64,000 bases of DNA from an uncultured Devosia sp. (GTDB taxonomy: Bacteria > Pseudomonadota > Alphaproteobacteria > Rhizobiales > Devosiaceae). Positions 33,552 to 42,752 of the stretch are shown piece by piece. The notes below the pieces were generated by a model. The model saw nothing but the letters and a program-made list of their open reading frames with translations, searched no databases and was not told the DNA's origin. Location: the NCBI RefSeq assembly GCF_913055165.1, contig NZ_CAJXJS010000001.1:62001-126000 (forward strand). The letters run 5' to 3'. Both the position numbers and the translations under genes were made by a program. The stretch's first letter is position 1, and every line of letters begins with the position of its first letter.

Positions 33552-33857
33552 CGACTATTAGCTCTGAGATCCTGAAGACCCGGCAAGGTCCCGGGGGCTT
33601 TTTTGTTTTGCAGAACAGCTGTTTCAGCCAGACTGTTGCCCACAAAATCTGAGCTTGCGCCAGACTATCGCTGCGGCCTCATTGTAATCATTGAAGTTTT
33701 TTTTGTGACCTGAGACATCCTATGCCGGATTCTATACCGAGCCACCTCGGGCACAGGCCGCGGCTGGCCCGTTTTGGTTGACGCAGCCGCCAATGCCGTG
33801 AAATAGCGGCGCATCTTGCGCCGCGGGGGCGTGGGCGAGCGATGCGGAGACCAAGCA
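33552..33857. other. Intergenic region between gene remnant and glycosyltransferases
   Basis: About 306 bases with lower GC than the surroundings. It contains the terminator-like hairpin at 33579-33606 and an oligo-T stretch near 33697, but no convincing gene. The final 60 bases should hold the promoter and leader of the glycosyltransferase pair. Confidence 0.5.
33579..33610 (+). terminator. Rho-independent terminator after the gene remnant
   Basis: CCCGG (33579-33583), seven-base loop CAAGGTC, CCGGG (33591-33595), followed by GGCTTTTTTGTTTTG. The T-rich tail makes this the most classical terminator in the window, though the stem is short. Confidence 0.6.
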
Positions 33858-34727
33858 GTGGCCATGCATATTGCCCTGACCTTTGACGACAATTTCTGGG
33901 CCCCGGCCTTTGCGGTGATGCGATCCATCTGCCTGTCGACAAAGCGCCGCCAGGACCTCGTCTTTCATCTCCTGCACATGCCGCTCAGCCCGGAGCACCG
34001 GGCCGATCTCGAACGGATCAGCACGGAGTTTGGCGCCAGCCTGCGCTTCCATCCGCTCGCCGATCTGCCTGCCTTCGAGGCGCTGGTCGCCGGGCTGCCG
34101 CAACATGGGCGCTGGCCCAAAGTGGTCTATGCCCGGCTGATGCTGGCCGAGCTGCTGCCTGGGGATGTGGAACGGGTCATCTATCTCGATTGCGACGTTC
34201 TGGTCCGCTGGCCAATCGAACAGCTCTACGAAATCGACCTGGGCGGCCAGCCACTGGGGGCCGTGCGCGATTCCCTGGCGCCGTTCATCTCTCTGGGGCG
34301 CGACATGGCTGGCAATCGCGACCTCTTCGATGGCGCCGACCCCTATTTCAATTCCGGCGTCATGGTGATCGATCTGGTGCAGTGGCGCGGATTGGACCTG
34401 CGGGCCGACATTGCCCGCCTCGAAGAGCGTGGCATTCTCGGCCGGCTCTATTTCGATCAGGACCTGCTCAACATGATCTTTCGCGGACGTTGGCAGGAAC
34501 TGCCCTGGCGCTGGAACACGATCGATGCCGACACCACCCACGAGGCGATGAACCCGGCCATCCTGCATTTCACCAAGATATCCAAGCCCTGGTTCATCCT
34601 GGCCGGCATCAGGCGGACCACGGCCTATGCGCGCTTCTATCGCCACGTGATGACCAATGACCTGTTTTACCGCTTTGCGCGCCACCGCTGGAAAGCCTGG
34701 TGGAAGAAGCGTCTGGGGCTCCGCTAG
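33858..34727 (+). CDS. Glycosyltransferase family 8 protein
   Basis: 289 residues from GTG 33858, chosen because GGAG lies eight bases upstream and because it gives MAMHIALTFDDNFWAPA, matching the start of the tandem paralogue. GT8 features: the metal-binding DXD motif in VIYLDCDVLV near residue 113, the FDGADPYFNSGVMVIDL acceptor region, FDQDLLNMIF, and HFTKISKPW near the end (HxxGxxKPW-type motif). A C-terminal basic tail (RHRWKAWWKKR) suggests membrane association. Retaining transferase adding glucose or galactose, probably to lipopolysaccharide or exopolysaccharide. Confidence 0.92.
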   Translation: MAMHIALTFDDNFWAPAFAVMRSICLSTKRRQDLVFHLLHMPLSPEHRADLERISTEFGASLRFHPLADLPAFEALVAGLPQHGRWPKVVYARLMLAELLPGDVERVIYLDCDVLVRWPIEQLYEIDLGGQPLGAVRDSLAPFISLGRDMAGNRDLFDGADPYFNSGVMVIDLVQWRGLDLRADIARLEERGILGRLYFDQDLLNMIFRGRWQELPWRWNTIDADTTHEAMNPAILHFTKISKPWFILAGIRRTTAYARFYRHVMTNDLFYRFARHRWKAWWKKRLGLR

Positions 34728-34729
34728 CC

Positions 34730-35602
34730 ATGGCCATGCATATCGCGCTGACCTTTGACGACAATTTCTGGGCGCCCGCCTACGCCACCATGCGCTCGGT
34801 GTGCCTGTTCTCCCATCACAGAAAAGACCTGGTTTTCCATCTCTGCCACCGCACGCTGACCGCAGCGCATCGCGCCGATCTCGAACAGATCACGACCGAG
34901 TTCCCGGTCACGCTGCACTGGTACGATCTCGATCAGTCCGACATGTTCCGCGACATTGCCGGCCGCATGCCCGAGAACAAGCGGCTCTCCAATATCGTCT
35001 ATGCGCGGCTGATGATCGACCGCCTCGTCGGGCCCGAGGTCGAGCGGGTACTCTATCTCGATTGCGACATGCTGGTGCGCGAGGATGTGGCCGAACTATT
35101 CGCCCTGGACCTGCAGGGCAATTCCATCGCCGCCGTGCGCGACAGCATCGGCGCCTTCATCACCAATCGCCGCGATCTCAGGCTGAACCGCGATATCTTC
35201 GATCCGGCCGATTATTATTTCAATGCCGGCATGGTGCTGATCGATATTGGCAAATGGCGCGAGGCGAACATCATCGGCCGCATGGAAGAGGCCTTTGCCA
35301 CCGGGGTGATGCAGCGCATCTATTACGACCAGGACCTGCTCAATCTTGTGTTCAAGGGCCAGTGGCTCAAGCTCCCCTGGCGCTGGAACGTCATCGACGC
35401 ACGACATGCCCATGACGGCGTTGATCCCGCCATTGTCCACTATACCGGCCCCAGCAAACCCTGGGGCATCTTCGCCCACAGTTTCCAGACTGTGGCCTTT
35501 GCCCGGCTTTACCGCCACGTCATGACCAACGAATTGTTCTATCGATTCGCCCGCCACCGCTGGAAACGCTGGTGGTTGAAGAAGCTGCGGCTGGCCCGTT
35601 AG
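34730..35602 (+). CDS. Glycosyltransferase family 8 protein, tandem paralogue
   Basis: 290 residues from ATG 34730, two bases after the stop of its paralogue. The N-terminus MAMHIALTFDDNFWAPA is almost the same as that of the upstream gene. DXD motif in VLYLDCDMLVRED, FDPADYYFNAGMVLIDIGKW, YYDQDLLNLVF, HYTGPSKPW and the basic C-terminus RHRWKRWWLKK are all retained. Divergence in the middle suggests a different sugar acceptor. Its stop overlaps by four bases the stop of the convergent gene at 35599. Confidence 0.92.
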   Translation: MAMHIALTFDDNFWAPAYATMRSVCLFSHHRKDLVFHLCHRTLTAAHRADLEQITTEFPVTLHWYDLDQSDMFRDIAGRMPENKRLSNIVYARLMIDRLVGPEVERVLYLDCDMLVREDVAELFALDLQGNSIAAVRDSIGAFITNRRDLRLNRDIFDPADYYFNAGMVLIDIGKWREANIIGRMEEAFATGVMQRIYYDQDLLNLVFKGQWLKLPWRWNVIDARHAHDGVDPAIVHYTGPSKPWGIFAHSFQTVAFARLYRHVMTNELFYRFARHRWKRWWLKKLRLAR

Positions 35603-36408
35603 CCGACCGAGGCGGGGTCGAGCCCTTCGGCGGCGCACAGGGCCGCCAGTGCGCTGCCGGCCTCGGGCAGCGGCAGGCCCGCGCGGCCGCGATCGGTAAG
35701 CTGGCTGCGCCAGAGATGGATGCCCAGTGTTTCGGGCCTGATGGCCGCCTCAAGGCTGGAACCGGCCTTCATGAGGGCGGGAATGCCTTCATAGGGCACC
35801 GGGTAGAAAGTGGCCGCCGGCCGCACGGTGTCGAGGAGGCCGTGCCGCGCCACGAAATGGGTCAGGGCCATGGGCCCGGTCGCGCCATATTGCATATGTT
35901 CGGGAGTGACCCGGTCGCCAACCAGGCGCCGGATCGCCACTTCCAGGCGCCGCAGCAGCGGCAGATGCGGCTCGAACAAAGGACGCTTTTCGACCTCGAA
36001 GATGGACAGCAGATCTGTCAGCAAGGGCGCATCGGCGGGCAAATGCAGCACGGCACCATTGATCGAACCGGGCCGCTCCCAGGCAAATAGATAGTCCGGC
36101 GGCCCCGCAATGGGCCGGACGCAATAGATGTCCAGATCGGCATAGATGCCGAGCCCAGCCCGCAGCACGGCATAGCGGAAATGATCGGAAAAGACGCCCG
36201 GTGTGCCCTTGCCCTTGTAGAACACCAGGCGCTCGCGCGGCAGCACTTCGGACGCGTCCCGCCATTCGGCCCCATCCGGCAGGTTCTCTATGGTGTCATA
36301 GGAATAGACCAGCACCCTATGGCCGTGCCGCATGAATGAGGTGATGCACAGGATTTCCAGCCAGCTCAGCGGCCCGTGCCAGAAACTGATGATCGGGGGC
36401 AGGGTCAT
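35599..36408 (-). CDS. DXD-containing glycosyltransferase (GT32-like)
   Basis: 269 residues from ATG 36408 (MTLPPIISFWHGPLSWLEIL); 33 upstream in-frame residues are very Arg/Pro-rich and look non-coding. The sequence RYAVLRAGLGIYADLDIYCV carries the DXD sugar-nucleotide motif and the preceding Arg-rich helix seen in Gb3-synthase/OCH1-like GT32 enzymes. A following NGAVLHLP and late HLWRSQL fit the same fold. Convergent with the two GT8 genes and probably part of the same surface-glycan module. Confidence 0.82.
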   Translation of the reverse strand: MTLPPIISFWHGPLSWLEILCITSFMRHGHRVLVYSYDTIENLPDGAEWRDASEVLPRERLVFYKGKGTPGVFSDHFRYAVLRAGLGIYADLDIYCVRPIAGPPDYLFAWERPGSINGAVLHLPADAPLLTDLLSIFEVEKRPLFEPHLPLLRRLEVAIRRLVGDRVTPEHMQYGATGPMALTHFVARHGLLDTVRPAATFYPVPYEGIPALMKAGSSLEAAIRPETLGIHLWRSQLTDRGRAGLPLPEAGSALAALCAAEGLDPASVG

Positions 36409-36528
36409 GCTGGCGTCAATTCCTTGGGGTCGAAGGCATCTAGCACGGGGCGGCGCAGGAGAAAACCGCCGCCTCCTTTGCGGAGCGCGGCGGCCAAGGT
36501 CTTGCATGGGATCGTCTTCTTGACGGAC

Positions 36529-37419
36529 TTAGTTGGCCGGCGCGCGACGCCGGTATTCGGAGGCGATGTAGAGCACGGCAAGGGCAAACACCGCGCCGAT
36601 GCCGACCTGCAGCCAGTCGAATTTCTGCAGGAAATCGGTGACGAACAAGGTTGCGTTGAAGGGTTCCTGGCCCTCAAAGACGCGGTCGAGGTGATTGGTG
36701 GACACCGGCAGTTGCGACCGATAGTCCAGATAGGCCCAGGTGCGGGTGGCAAAGGGGTGCAAGCCGCCCAGCGTGACCCATTCCAGCGCTGACACCACCG
36801 TGGGGAGGAGCAGCGACAGCGGAATGGCCCAGCGCCCCACCACGCTCCCCATGGCGCCAACCAGCGCCATATAGGGCAGGTACCAGAGCAGTCCGCAGAC
36901 CAGCACAACCAGGAGTACCAGGGCCATCTGGCCGTAAATGCCGGCAATGGCGCCGAACAGGCTGGCATTGCCGAGGCCCGCGATCATCGCGGTGACATAG
37001 GCCACCCCGAACATCAGCAGGATGCTGATCAGCGCCACGGCAAACACGGCGCCGGGCAGGATCGTCAGCGCCGCGGTGAGCTTGCTGAGCAGTACCTTGA
37101 AGTCGGAAACCGGCATCGACTTCCAGAACAGCATGGCATTGTTGCGCTTGTCGGCGGCAAAACCATCGGCGCAATAAAAGAACAGCACGAAACCGAGATA
37201 GGCCAGCCAGGCGCCCGAGAGACCGGCAAAGCCGGCTTCGAACACCCAGGTAGGCACGACGGTCATCAACTGGCCCGAGAAGCGCGTGTCGAGCCTGTCG
37301 ACGCTGAAGGCCAGGAGGGTCAGGGTGAACACCACGCCCACCAGCACCAGCGGCGCGATCAGGAACGCTCCGCGATGCTCGATGAACTCACGGTGGATCA
37401 GAGCGAAGAAAGCCTTCAT
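36529..37419 (-). CDS. ABC-2 type transporter permease
   Basis: 296 residues, six predicted membrane helices, beginning MKAFFALIHREFIEHRGAFL as in ABC-2 exporters (elbow helix, then TM1). The internal DGFAADKRNNAMLFWKSMPV matches the cytosolic loop of YtrC/YtrD-type permeases. The start codon overlaps the ATPase stop by four bases. With the ATPase it forms an exporter of unknown substrate, often antibiotic- or cell-envelope-stress related in this family. Confidence 0.88.
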   Translation of the reverse strand: MKAFFALIHREFIEHRGAFLIAPLVLVGVVFTLTLLAFSVDRLDTRFSGQLMTVVPTWVFEAGFAGLSGAWLAYLGFVLFFYCADGFAADKRNNAMLFWKSMPVSDFKVLLSKLTAALTILPGAVFAVALISILLMFGVAYVTAMIAGLGNASLFGAIAGIYGQMALVLLVVLVCGLLWYLPYMALVGAMGSVVGRWAIPLSLLLPTVVSALEWVTLGGLHPFATRTWAYLDYRSQLPVSTNHLDRVFEGQEPFNATLFVTDFLQKFDWLQVGIGAVFALAVLYIASEYRRRAPAN

Positions 37420-38315
37420 CGGGCGGTCTCCGGATTGGCGGTGGGCCGCTGCATCAGGGCCACGAAGAGATCGGATATGGTGGGCGTGGAAATCCGCCCC
37501 AGAGGTTCGAGTTTCTCGCGCTCGACCCCGTCGAAGATGAGCACGGTCTGGCCGAAACGCGTTTCCTCATAGACCGGTCCATGGTCGCGGGCCTGGGCCT
37601 GCGCCTCGGCACTGTCGACCACGAGCTGGGTGAACTTCTCGCTGACCGTCTCCATCTGCATATGGAGGATCATTTCGCCATCGCGGATGAACATGATGTC
37701 GGACAGCATGAACTCGATCTCGTCCACCTGGTGGGTGGTGATGATCAGTGTCCGTTCCTCGGTCATGTAGTCTTCCAAGAGCCGGCGGTAGAAGCGCTTG
37801 CGATAGGTGATGTCCAGCCCCAGCGTGGGCTCGTCGAGCACCAGCAGCTTGGCGTCGATCGCCATGACGACCGCCAGGTGCAGTTGCGCGATCATGCCCT
37901 TGGAAAGCGTGCGGATCTTCATTTCGGGCCGGATATCGGTGCCTTCAAGGAATTGCCGCGCCTTGTCCTGGGAAAAATTGGGATGGATATTGGTCAGCAG
38001 CGCGAACAACTCCCGCACCCGCAGGAAGCGCGGCAGGCTCGCCACATCCGAGATGAACGCAACATTTTCCATCAGCTTGGCGCGATGGGCGAAGGGGTCT
38101 TCGCCCAGGACCCGGATGGTGCCCTGGTAGGACGTCAAGCCGAGCATGGCGTTGAGCGTGGTGGTCTTGCCCGCGCCATTATGGCCAACCAGGCCATAGA
38201 TGCGCCCGGCGGGGATGTCGAAATCCAGCCCGTGCAGGATTTGCTTGCGGCCGAAGGACTTGGTCAGCCCCCGCGCGGAAACGATCGGTTCGGCGGAAAC
38301 GGAAAGCTCACTCAT
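37416..38315 (-). CDS. ABC transporter ATP-binding protein (YtrB-like)
   Basis: 299 residues: Walker A GHNGAGKTT, Q-loop around FISDVASLPRFLRV, signature TLSKGMIAQLHLAVVMA (LSKGM variant), Walker B LLVLDEPTLGLD and H-loop TTHQVDEIE. The degenerate LSKG signature is usual for this exporter branch. Overlaps its neighbours on both sides (GntR and permease), so all three are one operon. Confidence 0.93.
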   Translation of the reverse strand: MSELSVSAEPIVSARGLTKSFGRKQILHGLDFDIPAGRIYGLVGHNGAGKTTTLNAMLGLTSYQGTIRVLGEDPFAHRAKLMENVAFISDVASLPRFLRVRELFALLTNIHPNFSQDKARQFLEGTDIRPEMKIRTLSKGMIAQLHLAVVMAIDAKLLVLDEPTLGLDITYRKRFYRRLLEDYMTEERTLIITTHQVDEIEFMLSDIMFIRDGEMILHMQMETVSEKFTQLVVDSAEAQAQARDHGPVYEETRFGQTVLIFDGVEREKLEPLGRISTPTISDLFVALMQRPTANPETAR

Positions 38316-38683
38316 TTGGTCTGCCCTTCGCGCTTGGTGTCAGTGTCGATCAGATCCCGGAGGTCGAGATCGAGTGCCTTGATCTGCGCCGCGATGCGCG
38401 GCCAGTCTTCCTTCAGAAATTTCTCGCGTTCATGAGCGAGCAATTGCGCCCGCGCCCCGCTGGTAACGAACATTCCCAGTCCCCTGCGTTTCTCCACCAC
38501 GCCGATATCGACCAGTGCCTCGAAGGCCCTGGTGACCGTCAGCGGATTGACCGAAAGGTCCCCGGCAATCTGGCGCACCGAGGGCAATGCCTCGCCTTCT
38601 GCTACCTGTTGCCGGAGGATCATCTCGATCAGCCGCTGCCGGATCTGTACGAAGATCGGCTGGCTGGCGTGAAAATCATCCAT
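38312..38683 (-). CDS. GntR-family regulator, YtrA subfamily
   Basis: 123 residues: winged helix GEALPSVRQIAGDLSVNPLT then TRAFEALVDIGVVEKRRGLG, followed only by a short C-terminal dimerisation helix, the size and layout of YtrA regulators. First gene of the ABC exporter operon. A perfect inverted repeat at 38698-38723, 15 bases upstream of its start, is the likely autoregulatory operator. Confidence 0.94.
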   Translation of the reverse strand: MDDFHASQPIFVQIRQRLIEMILRQQVAEGEALPSVRQIAGDLSVNPLTVTRAFEALVDIGVVEKRRGLGMFVTSGARAQLLAHEREKFLKEDWPRIAAQIKALDLDLRDLIDTDTKREGQTK

Positions 38684-38697
38684 GTGTCTTGCCTATC

Positions 38698-38723
38698 TAG
38701 TGTGCTAGATATGTAGCACACTA
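38698..38723. promoter_or_regulatory. YtrA-type operator
   Basis: TAGTGTGCTA (38698-38707), six-base spacer GATATG, TAGCACACTA (38714-38723): a perfect 10-6-10 palindrome directly upstream of the gntR gene. This matches the general form of YtrA-family operators (GTGTxxTA/TAxxACAC). Confidence 0.85.
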
Positions 38724-38820
38724 AACGGGTGAGTCAACAGCTTTCATTTGACGTGCGAAAACCGCCCGGCGGCCGGGGCTTTGCAGGGGGAAAGGCAGAC
38801 GTCGGCCAGGCGGCCGGAAA

Positions 38821-40119
38821 TCAGGCGGGAACGGTTTCGCGGATGCGGGCGCCGGCCGGGATTGTCGGCGGCGCGGTATTGAGCTGTTCGATGGCAAAGC
38901 CCGCGGCCGCCTTGTAGCGTGCCATGAAGGCGGTGCGCTCGGCCTCGGGGATAATTGCGTCGATATCGTCAAAGATGCCGCCGCAGCGCTCATCCACCAT
39001 GTTGAGCAGGCCAAAGGGCCCGGCCCCCCGATTGCGCAGGATCAGCTCGGACACCGGTCCGCACAGCTTCTGGTCATAGGCGGCCAGGGCATCGGCATTG
39101 ACACCATGGGCAAGCATCATGGCCCCCAGGGTGCGGGCATCGATGATGGCCTGGCTGGCTCCGTTCGAGCCGGTGGGATACATGGCGTGGGCGGCATCGC
39201 CCATCAGCGCCACCGGGCCATCCTGCCAGGTCTGGACCGGATCGCGATCGATCATCGGATTTTCATAGGCAATGTCGGCCCGGGCCAAGAGGTCGGGAAC
39301 GTCGAGCCAGTCATAGCGCCAGTCGGCGAAATGATGCGCGAACTCGGCAATTTCGACGCGGCGGAACCAGCCCGCGCTCTTCCAGCCCTCGGAATTGTCC
39401 AGGGTCAGTTCGGCGATCCAGTTGGTGACTGCCAGCCCGGTCTCCGGATCGACCGGGGAAATGGGGTAGAAGACGATGCGGTGGCGATGGCTGCCCAGGC
39501 CCACAAAAGACGAGCCGGTGCGGATGGGTTTGGCCAGCGTCGTGCCGCGCCACATCACCGCGCCACCCCAATGGATGGGCGGCTGATCGGGATGCATGGT
39601 GGCGCGCACCTGGGAGTGAATGCCGTCGGCACCGATCAGCAGGCCTCCGGACACGGTCCGCGTTTGCCCGTTCGCATCGCGAATATGGGCATCGACCGTG
39701 CCATCGGCATTGCGCCGATAGCCGGTGACCTCCTGGCCCAGCTGGATGCTGTCCGCACCGGCGCGGGCCAGAAGCGTGTGATAGAGCAGCATGTGCAGCT
39801 GCCCGCGATGCACCGAATATTGCGGCCAGTTATAGCCCGCCAGCAGCCCGCGCGGCTCGGAATAGATGTCAGCGCCATTGCGCCCGACCAGAGCCCATTC
39901 GCGCGAGGGCACGCCGACCTTGTCCAGGTCTTCAGCGCCCAGGCCCAGATCGAACAGCTCGCGCACCGCATTGGGCTGGATATTGATGCCGACGCCGAGT
40001 GGCGCCAATTGCCGGACCGATTCAAAGACCGTGAACGGGACGCCAATCTGATGCAGTGTCAGCGCCAGGGCCAGCCCGCCGATACCGCCGCCCGCAATCA
40101 GCACATGACCCTGCGCCAT
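38821..40119 (-). CDS. FAD-dependent monooxygenase (salicylate hydroxylase/PhzS-like)
   Basis: 432 residues. N-terminal FAD motif VLIAGGGIGGLALALTLHQI, the SREWALV region, LIGADGIHSQVR (DG motif) near residue 165, and GPVALMGDAAHAMYPTGSNG (GD motif) near 300 define a class A flavoprotein monooxygenase. These hydroxylate aromatic or N-heterocyclic substrates with NAD(P)H and oxygen. Located downstream of the DUF3237 gene on the same strand, separated by 84 bases. Substrate unknown. Confidence 0.92.
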   Translation of the reverse strand: MAQGHVLIAGGGIGGLALALTLHQIGVPFTVFESVRQLAPLGVGINIQPNAVRELFDLGLGAEDLDKVGVPSREWALVGRNGADIYSEPRGLLAGYNWPQYSVHRGQLHMLLYHTLLARAGADSIQLGQEVTGYRRNADGTVDAHIRDANGQTRTVSGGLLIGADGIHSQVRATMHPDQPPIHWGGAVMWRGTTLAKPIRTGSSFVGLGSHRHRIVFYPISPVDPETGLAVTNWIAELTLDNSEGWKSAGWFRRVEIAEFAHHFADWRYDWLDVPDLLARADIAYENPMIDRDPVQTWQDGPVALMGDAAHAMYPTGSNGASQAIIDARTLGAMMLAHGVNADALAAYDQKLCGPVSELILRNRGAGPFGLLNMVDERCGGIFDDIDAIIPEAERTAFMARYKAAAGFAIEQLNTAPPTIPAGARIRETVPA

Positions 40120-40203
40120 CCGAAATCCCCCTCAAGCCGCCCCGTCCGGGCCAATTGCCGGGTGGTTTAGTCAATCAATCCGGGCTTGTCCAATACCGCG
40201 GGC

Positions 40204-40671
40204 TCAGCCGACGGCATAAAGCTCGATCTGCACGGCCCGCTCGAGCCGCGCGCCGGTACCCACGAACATGGTCCGGTTGATCCACGCATATTTGGGATGC
40301 CCGGTGCTCAGGCGCGCCGCCGTGCGCATGTAATAGCTCTCGGGCGCGACCGCCTCGCCGGCAGCCAGCTGGGCGATGACCTCCGGCGGACCATGACGAA
40401 AGCCGAAATTCTCGATCTCGATCAGGGCACCATCATCGGTCTCGAAGGCGTAGCGGGCGTCCAGCTCGGCCACCCCGCCGTCGAATGCGCGCTGCCAGTC
40501 GGCGCCGAAGTCGAGAATGGTGCCGGAAATATTCGGCCCCGAAACCGTGCCGCCGCGGATGGGAATGACGCGTTTGCTGGCAGCGTGCACATCGCCGATG
40601 ACCATCGGCTTGGACAGTGCCACCTCCAGCGTACAGAAATGGGTGAGTGTCGGGGTGGGTAACAGGGGCAC
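40204..40671 (-). CDS. DUF3237 family protein
   Basis: 155 residues from GTG 40671, preferred because AAGGA is eight bases upstream and the resulting MPLLPTPTLTHFCTLEVALS is the usual family start; an upstream ATG at 40698 has no such signal. Typical DUF3237 features are RVIPIRGGTVSGPNISGTIL and GGVAELDARYAFETDDGALI, with a C-terminal FVGTGARLERAVQIELYAVG. Members are small beta-barrels of unknown activity often found with aromatic- or terpenoid-degrading oxygenases. Here it precedes the flavin monooxygenase gene. Confidence 0.85.
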   Translation of the reverse strand: MPLLPTPTLTHFCTLEVALSKPMVIGDVHAASKRVIPIRGGTVSGPNISGTILDFGADWQRAFDGGVAELDARYAFETDDGALIEIENFGFRHGPPEVIAQLAAGEAVAPESYYMRTAARLSTGHPKYAWINRTMFVGTGARLERAVQIELYAVG

Positions 40672-40878
40672 GCGACTTGTCCTTGGTCCAGATGGCATTT
40701 GCTGGACCAAGACTTGTCACGCCAGCACCGCAAAGCCAAGCGGGGGGCGCGGAGGTCTGCCCAGTTGGCAGCTGGCCGCAGGCGGTCCAGAAACTGCGCG
40801 CGCGGGCAGCGCAAATATGGCTGCCCGCTGGTGAAGAACACATTTGATGCTGGATCGGCGGCCGGGATGCCGCACCAT

Positions 40879-41775
40879 CTAGTAGGTCTGCAGGTCCGCT
40901 GCCAGGTGAACCTCGCCGTCGTAGCGGCTCTTCACACGTGCGAGATATTCGTGGGCGTTTTCCGGAAGAACCGAGCCTGGGGTGAAATGAACGGCCACAA
41001 GCTTCCTGGCGCCGGCACTTGCGGCCATTTCGCCGAGTTGCTCAGCAGTCAAATGATGCTGAAACATGTGCTGGGCAATGCGGTCCACATGATCATCAGT
41101 GGCCTCGGGGTTCATTTTCCGCACCCGGGCCAGGACCAATTCGGCGTCAACCATCTCTCCAACAAGCAGGTCGACATCCTTCGCCAATGCTTCGACGGCC
41201 TGACATGTGCCAGTGTCGCCCGTGAAGACCACCGAGCGATCATCAAGGTCAAAGCGCAAGGCGAGCGAGAGTGGTCCTGGTTTTCCAAGGTCATGTTCAG
41301 GCCGGTAGTGCGTATTTTCGCAACTGGTCATCACCAGACCCGGCAAAGATGTTTCATCTCCGGGCGTTAGTTCGTGAACAGACACGAAGTCCTCCGGCCT
41401 TGGCAGCTGCCTGTCCGTCGCTCCGAAGCCAACCTCCTGCGGCACGCTACAGGCAGCAAACAAGCCGTCCAAGATCCGCCGCGTGCCTGGGGGGCCGTAA
41501 ATATTGAGCGGCTTCCGGCGATGCACCATCATGTTCAGGCCAATACAGGCAAAAAGACTGCCGATGTGATCAAAGTGATGGTGCGTCAGTACGATGTGGT
41601 CGACGTTCCTGAATTCAACCCCTACACGCCGCAGCTGCGTCATGGCCCCCTCTCCGCAATCGATGAGAACAGGCGTGTCGCCTGCCATCAACAGATGAGC
41701 GGGCTGCGCCCGAACCGGATTGAGACCGGGTCCGCCACCTGTGCCCAGGGTCGTGAATGAGGAAGGGGGTAACAT
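40879..41775 (-). CDS. Metallo-beta-lactamase-fold hydrolase (arylsulfatase AtsA/RNase Z-like)
   Basis: 298 residues from ATG 41775, with AGGA upstream; 15 extra in-frame residues upstream lack a ribosome binding site. The zinc motif HHHFDH lies in VLTHHHFDHIGSL near residue 64. Later ligands include HYRPEH, SVVFTGDTG and a C-terminal HF. The sequence TTLGTGGGPGLNPVRAQPAH is typical of the AtsA-like/RNase Z-like branch, which includes arylsulfatases and phosphodiesterases. Last gene of the importer operon, suggesting hydrolysis of the imported ester. Specific substrate unknown. Confidence 0.87.
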   Translation of the reverse strand: MLPPSSFTTLGTGGGPGLNPVRAQPAHLLMAGDTPVLIDCGEGAMTQLRRVGVEFRNVDHIVLTHHHFDHIGSLFACIGLNMMVHRRKPLNIYGPPGTRRILDGLFAACSVPQEVGFGATDRQLPRPEDFVSVHELTPGDETSLPGLVMTSCENTHYRPEHDLGKPGPLSLALRFDLDDRSVVFTGDTGTCQAVEALAKDVDLLVGEMVDAELVLARVRKMNPEATDDHVDRIAQHMFQHHLTAEQLGEMAASAGARKLVAVHFTPGSVLPENAHEYLARVKSRYDGEVHLAADLQTY

Positions 41776-41913
41776 GTGTTGTCCTGCCTTTGATTTGATT
41801 GCCAAGAAGTGGGCTCCCAAGGGCGCATGCCCCAGGTTTGGCCCTACCTCGAACTCAGTATCCCACGTGCGAGAATGCAGCTTGCCCGGGATCAGGCTGC
41901 GAGACGGGGTTCC

Positions 41914-42723
41914 TCACCCGCTCACAGGCTCGAACTGACGCCGAACGAAACTCAAAATATCTGGCGCCACGCGCGCTGAATGGCTGCCATCGACTTCTGG
42001 CCCGGCTTCAGAGAACCAGAGGTGCCCTGCATCGCGCAGCTCCACGGTTCGAACAGGGAAACGAGCCTGGACAAGCGCACGCGAGAATTCTTCCGACTGT
42101 TCCTCCGGCAGCACTTCCCGATCGGAACCGCCCCAGATCAGGAGCACCGGCAGGCTCTTGCTGTAGGTGATCTGCCGCAGGGGCGACGCACTGTGGAACA
42201 ACAGCGGATCATCGAAAGGGGTGCACCCCATCATGGCCTCGGTCTTGTCCTGCCTTGGCGCCGCGTTGCGCCAGACATCTGCCTGCCAGTGAGCCATCAG
42301 ATCGTAGACGCCATAGACACCAATAAAGGCAGTGACCGGAGGCGCAGCAAAATCGTCGGACAATATGGCCAGGGCACTCAAGTGGGCGCCGGCCGATACG
42401 CCAAGAACCGCCATACGCGCTGTATCGATCCCGTGCTCTCCGCCGTGCGCGCTGAAGTATCGAAGCCCGATGGCAACGTCCTCGACATTGTCAGGAAAAA
42501 CGGCTTGCCCCTGGGCCCTGCGGTAATCAACACTGGCAAAGGCGATATCGTGCCGGGCGAACCATTCGCCCCACGCAGAGAGGGCATTGCGATGTCCGCG
42601 AACCCATCCGCCCCCCGAAACACCGATCACGATGGGCCAAGGCCCGTCACCACTTGGCAGGTGCAAATTCGCCAGGAGCGCATTATCGTCCTTGTTGCCC
42701 AGACGAATTGTTTCGTAGCCCAT
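41914..42723 (-). CDS. Alpha/beta hydrolase (esterase/lipase, BD-FAE-like)
   Basis: 269 residues. Oxyanion-hole region GVSGGGWVRGHRN, nucleophile elbow GVSAGAH (Ser near residue 111), acid in IWGGSDREV and catalytic His in DAGHLW near the C-terminus give a complete triad. The layout matches carboxylesterases of the bifunctional feruloyl/acetyl-xylan esterase family. No signal peptide, so it acts on an imported ester. Flanked by two metallo-beta-lactamase-fold hydrolases in the same operon. Confidence 0.9.
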   Translation of the reverse strand: MGYETIRLGNKDDNALLANLHLPSGDGPWPIVIGVSGGGWVRGHRNALSAWGEWFARHDIAFASVDYRRAQGQAVFPDNVEDVAIGLRYFSAHGGEHGIDTARMAVLGVSAGAHLSALAILSDDFAAPPVTAFIGVYGVYDLMAHWQADVWRNAAPRQDKTEAMMGCTPFDDPLLFHSASPLRQITYSKSLPVLLIWGGSDREVLPEEQSEEFSRALVQARFPVRTVELRDAGHLWFSEAGPEVDGSHSARVAPDILSFVRRQFEPVSG

Positions 42724-42752
42724 GTCGTCTCTCCGACAATTGTCAACGCGTC

